Shown in pieces: positions 10,030 to 23,200 of a stretch of DNA of 64,000 nucleotides. The first letter of the stretch is position 1, and each line of letters begins with the position of its first letter. The DNA comes from Tricholoma matsutake (Eukaryota > Basidiomycota > Agaricomycetes > Agaricales > Tricholomataceae): the NCBI GenBank assembly GCA_026075535.2, contig AP026538.1, positions 3,844,001-3,908,000 on the forward strand, read 5' to 3'. Both the position numbers and the translations under genes were made by a program. The notes below the pieces were generated by a model. That model worked only from the letters and a program-made list of their open reading frames with translations. It was not told where the DNA came from and made no database searches.

Positions 10030-11302
10030 CTTGAACCTAGCAATCGACTGCAGATGACTGACACTGGACAGATACTCGGTGTCTCTGCGCTCCTGGACTC
10101 TGGTGCAACTGGTCTCTTCATTGATGCCCATTTCACACAACAACATTGCCTAAATACTTGCTCACTCTCGCATCTGATACCTGTTTATAATGTGGATGGG
10201 TCCCCAAACAAAGCTGGTGCCATCCAAGAGGTTGTAGACCTGGTCCTCTGTTACAAAGATCATAGTGAGTGTGCCCTTTTTGCTGTCACTCAATTAGGAA
10301 AGCAAAAGGTGATTTTGGGCTATCCGTGGCTTCAAGACCATAACCCAGAGGTCGACTGGCATACTGGGGAGGTTACCATGAGCTGATGTCCATCCCACTG
10401 TCATACTTGTTTCACAGAAGCCAGGCAAGAACGTCATGGACATAAGGCCACAATACAATGTACTCAGAAGTGCCATGCCGGACCCCTGCCTGTACCTGAA
10501 GTGGAGTTGGAAGGGGTTCCTGATCTGATACTGGACTCGGATGATGATGATGAGGAGCCAGAGGAAGTGGAGGAAGGTGATTGGATCTTCTACACTGTGA
10601 TTCATCCATCGCATGAGGTGTGTGCTACATTGAACATATCCCAACACCTCTCTGAGGCCTTCCACAAAAACAATGCTGCTAAATCCTCTACTAATTCCTT
10701 GCTCCCTCATCTCCATGAGTTTGGAGACGTGTTCTCCAAGGAATCGTTCGACTCTCTCCCTGCATGCAAGCCGTGGGATCATGCAATCGAACTCACCCCT
10801 GGTGCAACCCCTTCATCCTGCAAGGTCTATCCTCTCTCTCCTGAAGAACAGTGACAGCTTGACCAGTTCATCGACGAGCACCTGGCCTCTGGATGTATTT
10901 GACCATCAAAGTCACCCATGGCCTCTCCCTTTTTCTTTGTCAAGAAGAAAGATGGCTCACTTCGACCAGTTCAAGACTACAGAAGGCTCAACAACATCAC
11001 GGTCAAAAATTGCTACCCATTACCTCTCATCTCCAAACTCGTGAACCAGCTCTGTGGAGCCCGATACTTCACCAAGCTCGACATCTGTTGGGGCTACAAT
11101 AATGTGAGGATAAAGGAGGGAGATGAGTGGAAGGCAGCCTTTTGTACCAACCATGGTCTTTTTGACCCACTTGTCATGTTCTTTGGCCTTACTAATAGTC
11201 CTGCCACCTTTCAGACCATGATGAATGACATTTTCCGTGACCTCATCCTTGAAGGTGTTGTTTGCATCTATCTCGATGACATCCTCATCTTCACTCACAA
11301 GG
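10030..11302 (+). pseudogene. pol: Gypsy C1 pol: protease and N-terminal reverse transcriptase, truncated
   Basis: An aspartic protease signature [12 protein letters not shown] (10090-10125) and later ILGYPWLQDHNPEVDW lead to a linker with an acidic run and the block [13 protein letters not shown]. The reverse transcriptase (10918-11302) has [49 protein letters not shown] and the catalytic YLDDILIFT. In-frame TGAs occur at about 10384, 10852 and 10900. The frame is cut directly after IFTHK by the family B LTR at 11303. RNase H and integrase of this copy are missing from this position. Confidence 0.85.
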
Positions 11303-12305
11303 TGATAGGTCCACTATGGCAGCAGAGCTATGAAATCAAGAAATCACACTCGGACACCTCCTTCCCAAAGTCCTACGATTTTGTGAATGCTTATGAGCAC
11401 CTACAAATGCACAAAACAATGAAACAACACTTTGAAATGTTTCGAAAGACTTCAAACCATTTCAAACAACTTCGGCCACTGTATTCCTATCATACTGAAC
11501 CTCGAACACATGCTCCCACCATTACACACACTAACACATCATGTTCCCGCCACCACAAACATGAGGAAACACAATGGCTAGCAACTTAGCATGCATCGAG
11601 GCACTTTTAGATGTATTCATGATTTATTGGAACCACAAGACAAGGAGATTTGATATATCATGTATATGGCACATTTCTTTCTTATCATTTCACTCCTCAT
11701 TTACTTCGTGATTTTGACACCTTGTTCACTGCCTCACATTTACCACATGTTTTGCCTCATGGCCTTTTACCTTTTTAGTACTATCTCTCTAAAACATATA
11801 TAGTTTGGTGTATTTACTGTCAAGACAAGTAGAAATCATCTTCTCCCATCGCCTATCATCTGACTTATGGGTTTAACTCTTGAGTTTTAGCTCAGTCTTA
11901 GTCTGAACTCACTCAAGTATTCTGTGAACTATGTTGTTTTGCCACATAGTTTCTCAAAACTTTTGTCAAATCATCTATCTACCATGTCATCGTCTCTTAC
12001 CTCACCTTCAACTATCATCACCCTCTCCCAAACTCACCATTTCAGAGATTCTCAAACTCTTTCACATCACTGCTAAACTCTTTCATATCATTTTGGAATG
12101 CTTCATAGTGTTTCATGTTACTTTGGACAGCTTTGCAGAACTTTGCATGGCCTAATACTGCTTCGCAATGTTTTACAGTACATTTACCGGCCTTTGGATA
12201 GCACGGTGATATTCAGTACTACCTCGCAACCTTCCTCTGACTTGTGTTATATCTCCTAAGACCAGTTTAGTTTGTTTTGGTTGAGTTTCCGGGTTGAGCA
12301 TCATC
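11303..12305 (+). repeat. Gypsy family B 5' LTR (B1)
   Basis: Starts TGATAGGTCCAC and ends GGGTTGAGCATCATC, as in the three other family B LTRs here, but is shorter (about 1.0 kb) and clearly diverged in the middle. It carries AACTTTTG/TTTCGAAAG-type motifs. A primer-binding site and gag follow, so it is the 5' LTR of an element inserted in C1 pol. No target-site duplication can be checked because the 3' end of this element is lost. Confidence 0.75.
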
Positions 12306-12309
12306 ATTC

Positions 12310-12327
12310 TGGAGCCCACCGCAAGGG
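12310..12327 (+). promoter_or_regulatory. tRNA-type primer-binding site of family B
   Basis: TGGAGCCCACCGCAAGGG begins with the TGG complementary to a tRNA CCA end, four bases after the LTR. The tRNA was not identified. This contrasts with the self-priming layout of families A, C and D. Confidence 0.55.
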
Positions 12328-12508
12328 GTTTCTGAATCATTTCATCGCCTAATCCATCTCAAATCTCCTGGCTTAGGCCAACCCAAGCCAGAAACCTCCA
12401 AATCGATACTCGTCATGCCTTCAAATCTCTCAAACAATTGGGAGATATCCTAATTCTAGTATCTGAAGCAGAATCGACACATCGTCAACTATTTCCCTCA
12501 CCATTCCA

Positions 12509-14100
12509 TTGTCTTCATCATCATCTTCTACTTCTTCATCCTCAGCTTCTAGTGCTTCATTCATCTTTCCGAATACATCGACACTGCTACCATCTATCAC
12601 CCAAGTCCTAACCCCTACTCCAAGAGCTATCATACTCATGACTACACAAGCTACTATGCCAGCTTGTGGTCACTCCACAGCTCCAAAGTTTGAATCTACT
12701 CAGCCTCGAGAACTTCAGAGATACTTTGATGAACTCAAAATGCTGTTTCCAACATGTGGAATTACTGATTCTGAAGATATGAAGAAGCATGCCTGTCAAT
12801 ACGTCGACATTGATACTTCCAAACTTTGGGAGTCAATCCCAGAATATGACACAGGGGTTTCGTTCAATGAATTTCATACAGCTATTCACAAGTTGTACCC
12901 TGGATCCAAAGACAACCGCAAGTGGTCGATCACCAATATGGATAAACTGATCGGTGAACAACTTCGCATTGGTATCTACGATGTGAACAAATTAGGATTA
13001 TATTACAGGTCCTTCTACAATATCACCAAGTTCCTCACCATGAAAAATTGACTTTCAGCAGCCGAACAAAGCAGAGCCTTTGTTTGCAGCTTTCAACCAG
13101 GATTATGGATGTGAATCGCGCCCCGTCTAGAACTCAAATTCCCTGACCACTACTCAGATGACCCCTATCCTCTTGATGACATCCATGCTGCTGCAAAATT
13201 TGTTTTAGCAGGTACTACATCATCATGAACTCCCTTGGCCTCAACTTCGCAAGTCCCATCCTCATCTTTGGCTTTGAGTTCTATCCCTACTACCTCTACA
13301 TCGTCTCCACAAATCAAAACAGAGGATTTATCAATGATTCTCAAGAAATTTGTGACCACTCTCATCACAGCCTTAACAGGAGCTCGATCCAACAATAACA
13401 ACAACAATTCCCCTCATGTTAATCAAGGGTTTTGCCAGGACCAACTTGAAAATCTAGTTTGTATTTTCTGCGGTCTTTCAGGACACTTTATTAGTGATTG
13501 TTTGGTCTGTCAAACATATATTAACAATGGAAAGTGTAAGAAGAACGCTGAAGGAAAGGTTGTGCTTCCAAATGGACAGTTCATGCCATGAAACATCCCT
13601 GGGCATTGTATCAAAGATTGCATCGACGAGTGGATTTGTTGAAACCCAGACATAAATATCATCCCTGCCCTCATGTATGGCATTGCCCCTTCCCCCACTC
13701 CAGCTCCCACTCCTGGGGGGATCTGCCAGATCATGGACATGAATACCACAGCTGATATTCATATCACTCGTTTAGAACAAGAATTATATGCCTTACGAAG
13801 TGGTTGAAACTTCACTTGACATGAACCCGGTCCAATCACAGCTCCTGTGGTTCAGCCATCAATTTCGTCCACAGCTCCATCTGCAGAACCAGTAGGCCTT
13901 CCCACTCCAACCATCGCACCACCATCTATATCCTCTACTGTGACCAATCCATCTTCATCCAATATAGCACCAGCGACGGCTTCACAGACGACTTCGAATT
14001 TGCAACCCACACCAAATTCACAACCTCTCGTGAGTTTGCAACCCCCAATTCATCCTTATGCCACAGCTTTGGAGAACACTTACTTACCCCCTCATGAATG
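12509..14100 (+). pseudogene. gag: Gypsy family B gag, decayed
   Basis: A Ser-rich start is followed by a capsid-like region (PRELQRYFDELKMLFPTCGI, YPGSKDNRKWSI, EQLRIGIYDVNKLGLYYRSF) and, near 13450-13500, a zinc-knuckle-like CIFCGLSGHFISDC. A Pro/Ser/Thr-rich segment completes gag. Stops at 13049-13051, about 13228, 13589 and 13805 interrupt one continuous frame. The layout matches a common basidiomycete Gypsy family with gag and protease in the same frame. Confidence 0.75.
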
Positions 14101-14109
14101 AAACTTCGC

Positions 14110-14848
14110 ATCGACTAGTAAAGGTAAAGAATGCAATGGTCCTTCATACCACACAGTAGCCCCCATTCAGAATGACACAATCGCTCAGGACATATTTTTG
14201 CATTTGATGAAAATACCGATCATCACCCTTACTATGGAAGAACTTCTTTTGTTATCACCCAAAGTTCATATGAAATGGAAGGAACAGCTAATGCCATGTC
14301 GTATTCTGAACCAGGATGGAAACAATGCAGGGCACCTCGTCAACGAAGAGGTACTTATGATCAACAACCCATACAAAACTTATATCAGCTCTCTTCAAAT
14401 CAGCGACATTCCAGAACCCTTCATTGCTGCGAAGGAATCTCACTCAATCAGATCAGTTATGATGAACATCAATGGTAAAAACCCTGTCGAAAGTGTAGTT
14501 GACCTGGGTTCTTCAATTATTGCTATGTCCGAAGAAGTCTGCCACGAACTAGGTCTTGCATATGATCCTTCCATCCACATTCCACTTCAATCAGCTAATG
14601 GTGGCATTGACAAAAGTCTAGGATTAGCACGAAATGTTCCTTGCGAAGTTGGCACAATCACAATCTATATGCAGATTCATATAATCCAAAACCCTGCCTA
14701 CGACATCCTACTTGGTCAACCCTTTGACGTAGTCACCAAAAGTGCCATAAAAAACTGGAGCGATGAATCTCAGACAATTACTATCTATGATCCTAACTCA
14801 ACAAGATCATCTACTATCTTGACCTTTCCTAGAGCCACAAAACGCTGA
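14110..14848 (+). pseudogene. Gypsy family B aspartic protease region
   Basis: Open frame 14198-14848, in frame with gag. The protease signature is VVDLGSSIIAMSEEVCHELG, where family members usually have D-S/P-G-S; Leu replaces the middle residue here. It continues with QSANGGIDKSLGLARNVP and AYDILLGQPFDVVTKS, the conserved flap and C-terminal motifs. The protease would process Gag-Pol. A TGA after RATKR ends the frame. Confidence 0.75.
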
Positions 14849-15428
14849 AAAGTAGTTTGCGAGGATTTTTGTTACTAGAGGATAATATTTCGGAGACCAA
14901 ACAGTGCGCATTCATCATTTCTTTTGACCATTTGAACTCTTCTATATTTATCGAATGCACTGCAAACATTCCCGACTTTGAATCCTCGCCTTCTTCAAAT
15001 GCCAATACTACTTCGGATATTATCGCCCATCTCTATTTGACAGCTAGTGAACAGTATGTTACATTTTTAAAGGCCTCAATGGCCCCCTCTATGCCAGATT
15101 CATCTAGATATTCCACATTCTATCTATCCTCCGATTCTCTATATCCTGCCTTCGCAGCCACTAAGAAGAAGTACAAGCCTGTCGCATTGAAAGTATGACC
15201 AGTCATCACCAACCTGCCTGATCGATTTCGCATTACTCACACAATCACAGGGAATCCTCTCAAAGAAATGCCAAAACTTAATCCTAAACCTCCAACATTT
15301 TTGCCATCTTCCCGATATAACCTTGAATGAAAAGCGATTATCGATAATAATCATCCCAGTGATTTCCTTTGGCCTGAGGACAGAAAACTCATGCACAATT
15401 TTGTTTGAAATCATGAAACTGGTTTTGC

Positions 15429-16855
15429 ATGGAACGAGGAAGTTTTTGCCCTGACTTCTTCCGTCCAATTGAATTCCCAGTTATTCCACACACCCCATGG
15501 ATCGAACAAAACATTCCTATCCCACCAGGGATTTACGAAGAGGTTTGCGCCATGCTCAAGAAGAAAATAGAAGCAGGCATTTACGAACCATCAAACTCAT
15601 CTTATAGGTCGCATTGGTTTTGTGTCACGAAGAAAGACGGCAAAGCACTTCGCTCAGTCCATGGTCTCAAACAACTCAACAAAGTCACTATACAGCACTC
15701 AGGTGTCATTCCAATCCCTGAACATTTAGCAGAACAGTTCGGAGGATGCGCTTGTGGAGGAAAGCTAGACCTCTATGTTGCCTTCGATGAATGAAAAGTA
15801 GCTGAATCATCTCAAGACCTGACTACCTTTCAAACACCTTTTGGAGCACTTCGCATCATCACTCTACCAATGGGTTGGACCAACTCCATACCCATCATGC
15901 ACAACAATGTTTTGTTTATCCTACAACCCGAGATTCCCCATGTTATGATCCCCTACATTGATGACGCACCCATTAAAGGTCCAAAATCACGCTACTCACT
16001 CCCTGGAGGAGGTTGCAAAACTATTTCGCAGAACCCAGGAATTTGTCATTTCATTTGGGAACACTTCGAAAATCTCAACCGAGTAGTCCAACACATGAAA
16101 TATTGTGGAGGGACTTTTGTAGGACCCAAGCTATTTCTGTGTGTCCTTAAAATTACTGTTTTAGGACATTGTTGCAACATCGAAGGTCGTATGGCCGACC
16201 CAACTAGAATCGATGCAATCAGCAAATGGGGACCTTGTCAAAGTCTCACTGAAGTAAAAGCCTTCCTAGGAACCATAGGAGTTTGTTGTATTTTCATACA
16301 GAATTTCACTAAATGAGCAGCGGCTCTTATCAACCTCACGCGTAAGGACGTTCCATTCAAATTTGGTACAACACAAATCACAGCACAAGAAGATCTTAAA
16401 CTCGCTCTCATCACTTCTCCCACAATTTGTGCAATCAACTACACCTCGAACGCACCAGTCATCCTCTCAGTCAACACTTCGCACATCACAGTTGGATTTT
16501 TCTTGACTCAGTGCGACCCCGAATATCTTTGTAAACGCTATTACAGTTGTTTTGGATCTATCATGCTCAATGCCCACGAATCTCGCTTTTTGCAACCCAA
16601 ACTAGAGCTCTATGGACTCTATCATGCCCTTGGCACACTTCGATTGTATGTTATTGGCATACGAAATCTCATTGTCAAAGTTGATGCCAGATACATCAAA
16701 GGTATGCTAGCAAATCCTGACATCGCACCAAGTGCAAGCATTAATCGATGGATTGTATCCATCCTTACCTTCCATTTTACGCTTGTACATGTCGCTGGAA
16801 TGCATCATGGCCCAGATGGACTTTCGCAACGTCCTCTACAGAATGGAGATGACAC
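15429..16855 (+). pseudogene. pol: Gypsy family B reverse transcriptase and RNase H
   Basis: RT motifs in order: PPGIYEEVCAMLKKKIEAGI, WFCVTKKDGKALRSVHGLKQ, GKLDLYVAFDE, LPMGWTNSIPIM and catalytic YIDDAPIKGP, then FLGTIGVCCIFIQNF and an RNase H/tether region (LELYGLYHALGTLRLYVIG, VKVDARYIKGMLANP, HHGPDGLSQRPL). TGAs at about 15792 and 16314 break the frame. A frame change separates it from the upstream protease. The segment ends where solo LTR B2 is inserted. Confidence 0.8.
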
Positions 16856-18207
16856 TGATAGGTCCACCTTGTTGTTCAAGCTTGGAAAACACATCTACAA
16901 TCGTTGTCAAAGCTCTACAAACCCATACAAACCCCTCCAAAGCTCTACAAACCCCTCCAAAGCTCTACAAACCTCTACAAACCTCTACAAAGTCACAAGA
17001 ATGCTTCGAAATTCTTTGCAATGCTTCGAAATTCTTTGCAATGCTTCAAAACTCTTCGCGACACCTCGAAATTCTTTGTATGCCTTTGGCTGCCATAATA
17101 CAATTCCCCCTACCTTCGGACAGCTCAGGATATACACTTGGAACATCATCGATGGGTTCCAAACCAGTTTCGAGCAATATTGCAGCGATATTGGCCTTCA
17201 AACAAGCTCGATATTTCCTCGACCGACTTCAAAAATCATCAAACATCGAAAATTGACATCGGACACTATATCGCTATCCAAATTGTCATCGCACACATGC
17301 CAGACGTATCCCCTACCATTGTCGAACAATATCACACCGATATTGGGCCATGAACAAAGTCCGAAGAATCTTTGAAAATCTTCGAAAAACATTGAACCTC
17401 AAAAAACATTGTCGGACACAGTATTTCCCATTCAAACGATCTTCGGACGCATGCTGGACACATGGGACACTATATCGAGTATATCGAACACATTTCGACC
17501 GCATGTGCATGCATACAATCTGCTCGAAGCAGTTTCCAATGTTTTATTCAATTTATAACAAGGACAGTCTGCTTTTAGCTATTCTTTCTTATTATTTCTT
17601 CATCATGTGTTATGTTCACCCTTTCTAGGCTCGCTTTATTGTTCTGATATACTTCTATTATCTTTGCCTTGAGTTTTCCACATGTTTGCCTCATGTTCTC
17701 TAGCCTTTTTAGGTACTTTCTTTATTTTATATAAAAAGATGTACTAGATACAAAGAAAAAAAAGAAAGTCATTGTCTTCCTCCCAGATCACAGTGATTTG
17801 AGAGTTCGGTTTAGTCTTATTCAGTCCAAAGTCTGGTGTTTTATGCTAAACTTCCTCAAAATTCCTCGCCTCTCGCTTCCCTCAATTAGCCTTTTCTTCA
17901 CTTCTACTACTCGTCTAGTCCCCCGATCTTGCGTCCAAACATATCTGCGCACTCGAAATTCCTCGAGACTTCTTTGAAAAATATTGCGACATCTCGAAAA
18001 GCATCACGACATCTCGCAAATCATCACAAGTCCTTGAAACACATTCTTTTAGCCTCGAACTGCTTTGACAAGCAGTCCTTCTATGGCTATTTGATGGTCA
18101 ATCTGACAGGTGACATCTAGAGGGCCTCGCATCCTTCCTCTGACTCGTGTTATACCATCCCAAGCCTTTTTGTGGGTTTTGTTTGGGTTTCCGGGTTGAG
18201 CATCATC
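16856..18207 (+). repeat. Solo LTR of family B (B2) within family B pol
   Basis: A 1352-bp unit from TGATAGGTCCACC to GAGCATCATC, nearly the same as B4 (46670-48027) and as the reverse complement of B3. It contains TATATAAAAAGATG near 17738, runs of ACCTCTACAAAGCTC, and very many TTCGA/TCGAA words. It splits RNase H from the integrase. Flanking pentamers (GACAC and AATGC) do not match, so no target-site duplication is visible. Confidence 0.8.
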
Positions 18208-19123
18208 AATGCACAACCAAATGATGGATCTTTCAAAGATTGGATCAACCGACTGCATGGTTTTATTCATCAAATCAACCTGCTCATGACTCGCCCATTC
18301 CCATCGCATTCACTCCACTCAACATTCACCCTACCTTCACATATCAGTAAGGGGGAGAACATCACTTACAAAGATGTCCCTTGTTCTGAAAATGCCAAAA
18401 GAGATGATGAACAACTTCTTCATGTTTGAAAATGGCTCAAAGATTTACAACAACCACCAGACCTCTCCAAAGCAGACTACAGCACTTTTGTGCGATATTG
18501 TACTGAGTTCTTCATAGTTCTGGAAAGCTTTGGCAAAAAGATTCACAAGGAGCCCACAAGATCGTCACTATCCCTGAATGCTGCCTTGACATTGTTTGAG
18601 TTGCTCACGATGATATTGGTTACAAGATGGTATTCGCTATGAGAACCCTTGTCGCACTCTGATTTTAGTGGCCCAATATGAAGGCCGACATTGCATGGTA
18701 CATTCATTCTTGTCACCTATGCCAACTTCGACAAACCCGAAACCTGCTTATTCCACCCACAGTGGCAACACCAGCACCACTTTTGGCAAGTCTACATCAA
18801 CATGATGCAAATGCCCCCATCGAACAGATTCAAATACATCATTCAAGGGCGATGTTTGATAACAGCCTATCCAGAATGGCGAAAGCTTCGATGCAAAAAT
18901 GCCACAACATTAGGAGACTGGATCTTCAAAGACATCATTTGTCACTGGGGGTCTCTTTATGAAATCGTGAGTGATAATGGATCAGCATTTATTGCAGCAA
19001 TGGAGTATCTCACGAAATGATACCATATCAATCACATCCAAATCGGTGGTTACAATTCTGAAGCAAATGGGATTGTAGAAAGAGCACACTTCAACGTTTG
19101 ACAATCATTATTCAAAGCAGTCA
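18208..19123 (+). pseudogene. pol: Gypsy family B integrase fragment
   Basis: Continuation of family B pol: the integrase zinc-binding region (IAWYIHSCHLCQLRQTRN, 18678-18740), then a core with DNGSAFIAAMEYLTK, TGA, and NSEANGIVERAHFNV. The sequence stops matching family B at about 19123, in the middle of the integrase core, where family A sequence begins. The integrase C-terminus and 3' LTR are absent. Confidence 0.7.
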
Positions 19124-19189
19124 TTGGAGAGGTCTCGAAGAAAAATTTTGAATTTGTCGAAGAAGTGATTCATCACAGATTCTACAATT

Positions 19190-20287
19190 ATGTCCGAACC
19201 TTCAACTTCTAATCCCGGTCCTAATCCTGTTCCCATACCAGCACTGGAGGCGAAAATTGATGCGCTCACAGCGCAAATGTCGCAATTAGTGTCAGTATTG
19301 GCAGCATCACAGCCCAGACAAGTGGAAGTACAGCCAGAGACGATAGGAGAAAGAGATGATGAGATGGAGGAGATGGTGGAGTGGATATCGCAGGAGGATG
19401 AGACAGCAGAGAAATCCGGAAATGGAAAAGCATGCTTACCTAAGTACGCGCCCCCGCAAATCTTTGATGGTACCATGGAGAATACAAAATCCTTCATCAG
19501 CTCTATAGTATTGTACATCCATGGGAGGAAGCCCGAGTTTCGTACAGCTGAGTCTAGGATTATGTTTGCTCTCTCATACATTCAGGGGGGGAAAGCACAG
19601 TTCTGAAGAAACGAGGCTATTAATCAAATTGCCGTGGGAAATAAACCATTTGCAACCTTCAAGGAATTTCTGGAGAGATTGGAGGCACAGTTTGGAGACC
19701 CTAATCCAAAGGCAACAGCCAATGCTAAATTAAAGACCATGCACCAAGGTTCCTTAATGGCGGATGAATTTATTTTGCAGTTCAAAGCAGAAGCTTCGCA
19801 AACGGACATGGGAGAAGCCGCATTGGTAGAGTTTTTGAAAGCAGGATTAAATCCCTCTTTATTCAAGTCTATCTACTGACTACCTTCTATGCCAGAGAAG
19901 TTGGACGAGTGGTATAATTGGGCAATGCGCCTTGACTGGCAATATCGGCAGGAACAGGCGGAGTCAAAGTTGATGTATGGAAGTAGTAAATTTGGAAAGT
20001 CATCAGGAGGAAAGTCCGAGAAAGGAAAGGCGCCTCAGGCGCAAGCTCCGAGGGCACAGCCACCGGCCATGGCAGTGACACCTATAGTTACGGAGTCAGC
20101 AGCACCAGCAGAGGCAATGGAGGTTGATCAAGTGGGGAGACGAGCCCCACTTAAATGTTTTAACTGTGGGCAGTTAGGACACATTTCTAAGTATTGCAAG
20201 CAGAAGAGAAAGATCAGGAGAGCTACACTCGAGGAAGTGAAGCAGGAGGAAGGCAAGCAGGAGAATTTTGTGGAAGAGTCCCAGTGA
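19190..20287 (+). pseudogene. gag: Gypsy A1 gag, two internal TGAs
   Basis: A 366-codon frame colinear with the intact A2 gag. It begins MSEPSTSNPGPNPV, has the capsid block YAPPQIFDGTMENTKSFIS, ALSYIQGGKAQF, FKEFLERLEAQFGDPNP and the knuckle CFNCGQLGHISKYC. Stops at 19604-19606 (TGG to TGA versus A2) and 19877-19879 (CGA to TGA versus A2) disable it. The normal gag stop TGA (20285-20287) overlaps the pol frame. Confidence 0.9.
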
Positions 20288-23200
20288 AGGTTTCCCCATT
20301 GGTGACCCAGAATCGTTACAATGTATTAGTATCCGAGGAAACCCAGAGTAAATCAGAAAAGGAAATTGAGGAGGAGTACAACTGTTGCAAATCACGCAAC
20401 AAAGAAAATTGTCACATGTCATTTCTGAAAACCCCTAAATTCTTTATTTGCTCTGCGCAAATAGAACCCAAAATCACCTTGACTGTGGGACTGAAGACAG
20501 TGGACATGCATGCAGCTATTGATGTGGAAGCGTTGCTTGACAGTGGTGCTACAGGATTATTTATTAATCGATCCTTAATTACCGGAAACAGTATTAACAC
20601 ACGCAAGCTGGTGCAACCTATAATGGTGTACAATATTGACGGAACAGTCAATCATGGAGGAACTATCAAGGAGGAGGTGACTATGGTACTAAAGTATCAG
20701 GAGCATCAGGAGCAAGCCGTATTCGAAGTGTGTGATCTTGGGAAAACCAATCTAATAATAGGATGTCTGTGGTTACGGAAGCATAATCCCGAAATTGATT
20801 GGAAAACTGGGAAAGTACAAATGACTCGTTGTCCTAAGGAATGTAATGTGTATGGGAGGAAGATGAAGAAAGAAAAAAGGAAAAAGAAAGAGAAAGAACG
20901 TCCAAGGAAGTATTCTGTTACGATGGAGGAAGTGGAGGATGAGGAAATGCCAAATGGGGAAGTTCCAATCATGATCAAGAAAGAAGAGCAGAAGCAAACC
21001 TTTAGAGCAGTTCGTGGAGGACAGTCGTGGGACAAGAATATCATGAAGGTGGAGAAGCCAGTGGAGGAATGGGTGCCAAAAGTGTATCATGAACATTTGT
21101 CAGTGTTCCAAAAGAAGGAGTCTGAGCGAATGCCGGTGCAGAAGCCATGGGATCATGCAATTGAGATGAAGCCAGGGTTTGTGCCGAAGAAGTCGAAGGT
21201 ATATCCATTATCTCCGATGGAACAAGAAGAAGTGGATGCATTCCTGAAGGAGCAATTGCGCAAAGGATACATATGACCTTCGAAATCACCACAGACGTCA
21301 CCAATATTCTTCATGCCCAAAAAAGACCAAAGAAAGAGGATATGTACTGATTATAGGTATCTGAATGAGTGGACAGTGAAGAACGTGTACCCCCTGCCGT
21401 TGATCTCAGAAATAATTGATAAGGTGGGAAAAGCCAAGGTCTTTACAAAATTGGATTTACGATGGGGATACAACAATGTACAAATAAAGAAAGGAGATGA
21501 GTGGAAGGCTGCATTTGCCATGCGTCAAGGATCCTTCGAGCTGCTTGTCATGTTTTTTGGGATGACTAATAGTCCCCCAACCTTTCAAAATATGATGAAC
21601 GACATTTTCAAGGATGTAATAGACAAAGGCATGGTAATAATATTTATTGACGACATTCTGATATTCACGGAGGATGAAGAGAATCATGAGGCAATAGTGC
21701 AGGAGGTGTTACAGAGGTTGGCAGAAAATGATCTATTTTTGAAACCAGAGAAGTGTGTGTTTGGGGCAAGCGAGATCAAGTTCCTAGGATTATTGATCGG
21801 CCCTGACGGGATGTAAATGGATCCGATCAAGGTACAGGTGATCACAGATTGGCCTGCGCCCACCCGTGTCAAGGAGGTTCAAGCCTTCTTGGGACTTGCA
21901 AATTATTATTGTCGCTTTGTGCACAATTTTTCTAAAATTGCCGCACCCTTACATAACCTTACATGAAAGGGAGTAGTGTGGAGGTGGGGAGAGCAGCAGC
22001 AGACAGCATTTGAGGAGTTGAAGAGGAAGTTTGTGGAGGGACCAATATTAGCCCCAGTAGATTTCACATGCCCTTTGCAAGTGGAATCCGATGCATCCGA
22101 TTTTGCTACTGGAATGGTATTATCAATGCTGTGCGAAGATGACAAATGGCATCCTTGTGCATACTTGTCAAAAGGGTTGAATGATGTGGAGAGGAATTAT
22201 GATGTGCATGACAAAGAGATGTTGGGGATAATATGAGCATTGGAGGCGTGGAGGCATTATTTGGAGGGATGTATGCATCAAATTGAGATCTGGACAGATC
22301 ATCAAAATCTGCAATACTTCATGTCCGCTAAAAAGCTCAATTGCCGGCAAGCGCGTTGGGCACTATTCCTATTGCATTTCAATTTTCACTTGGTCCACAA
22401 AGTGGGAAGCTTAATGAGGAAAGCAGATGCATTATCCAGACGTATTGATCATAAAAGGGGGGTGGAGGAGGACAATAAGAATGTTACCTTACTCAAACCC
22501 GAATACTTTTGCATTTGCGCTATGCATCAAGGGCATCTATTAATAGATAGCTCGGAAATGGAAATGTTGTCTAAAATTAGACAATGTTTGGAAATGGACG
22601 ATGAAGTAGTGGAAGCCATGAAAGCTCTGAAGGGAGAGAAGAAAGGTAATATCAAAGGAGACAAATGGACTGAGGAACAAGGGTTGGTGTTGTTTTGAGG
22701 AAAAGTGTATGTACCGAAGGATCAGGATTTGTGAAGGGAGATTGTCCGGTTACATCACAATACGCTGATTGCCGGACACCCAGGAAGATGGAAGACGTTG
22801 GAATTAGTAATGAGAAATTATTAGTGGCCCGGAATTTCGAAGTATGTGTTGGGGTATGTGGATGGATGTGATACATGCATGAGGGGGAAGAAATTTCCAG
22901 AGAAACCTGCAGGAAAATTAATGCCGAACCCTATACCTAAAGCGCTGTGGCGAGATATATCTGTGGATTTTATTACTGGATTACCTGAGGCTCAAGGGTA
23001 CAATGCAATATTTGTAGTATGTGACCGCTTTACAAAGGAGGTCCATATTATTCCTACTACTACAGAAACCTCATCATTGGGCTTGGCGTGCCTCTATCTA
23101 AATCAGGTATGGCGGTTACATGGGTTACCCGATACCATTATCTCCAATCGTGGACCACAATTTGCTTCTGCATTTGTGCGAGAACTAAACAACATATTGG

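Noticed and set aside
22220..22250. TGA after MLGII as programmed readthrough, because all three A copies have it
   Set aside because: The position is an ordinary Arg in related RNase H domains, many other TGAs occur, and CpG decay is sufficient; kept only as a shared-lesion finding.
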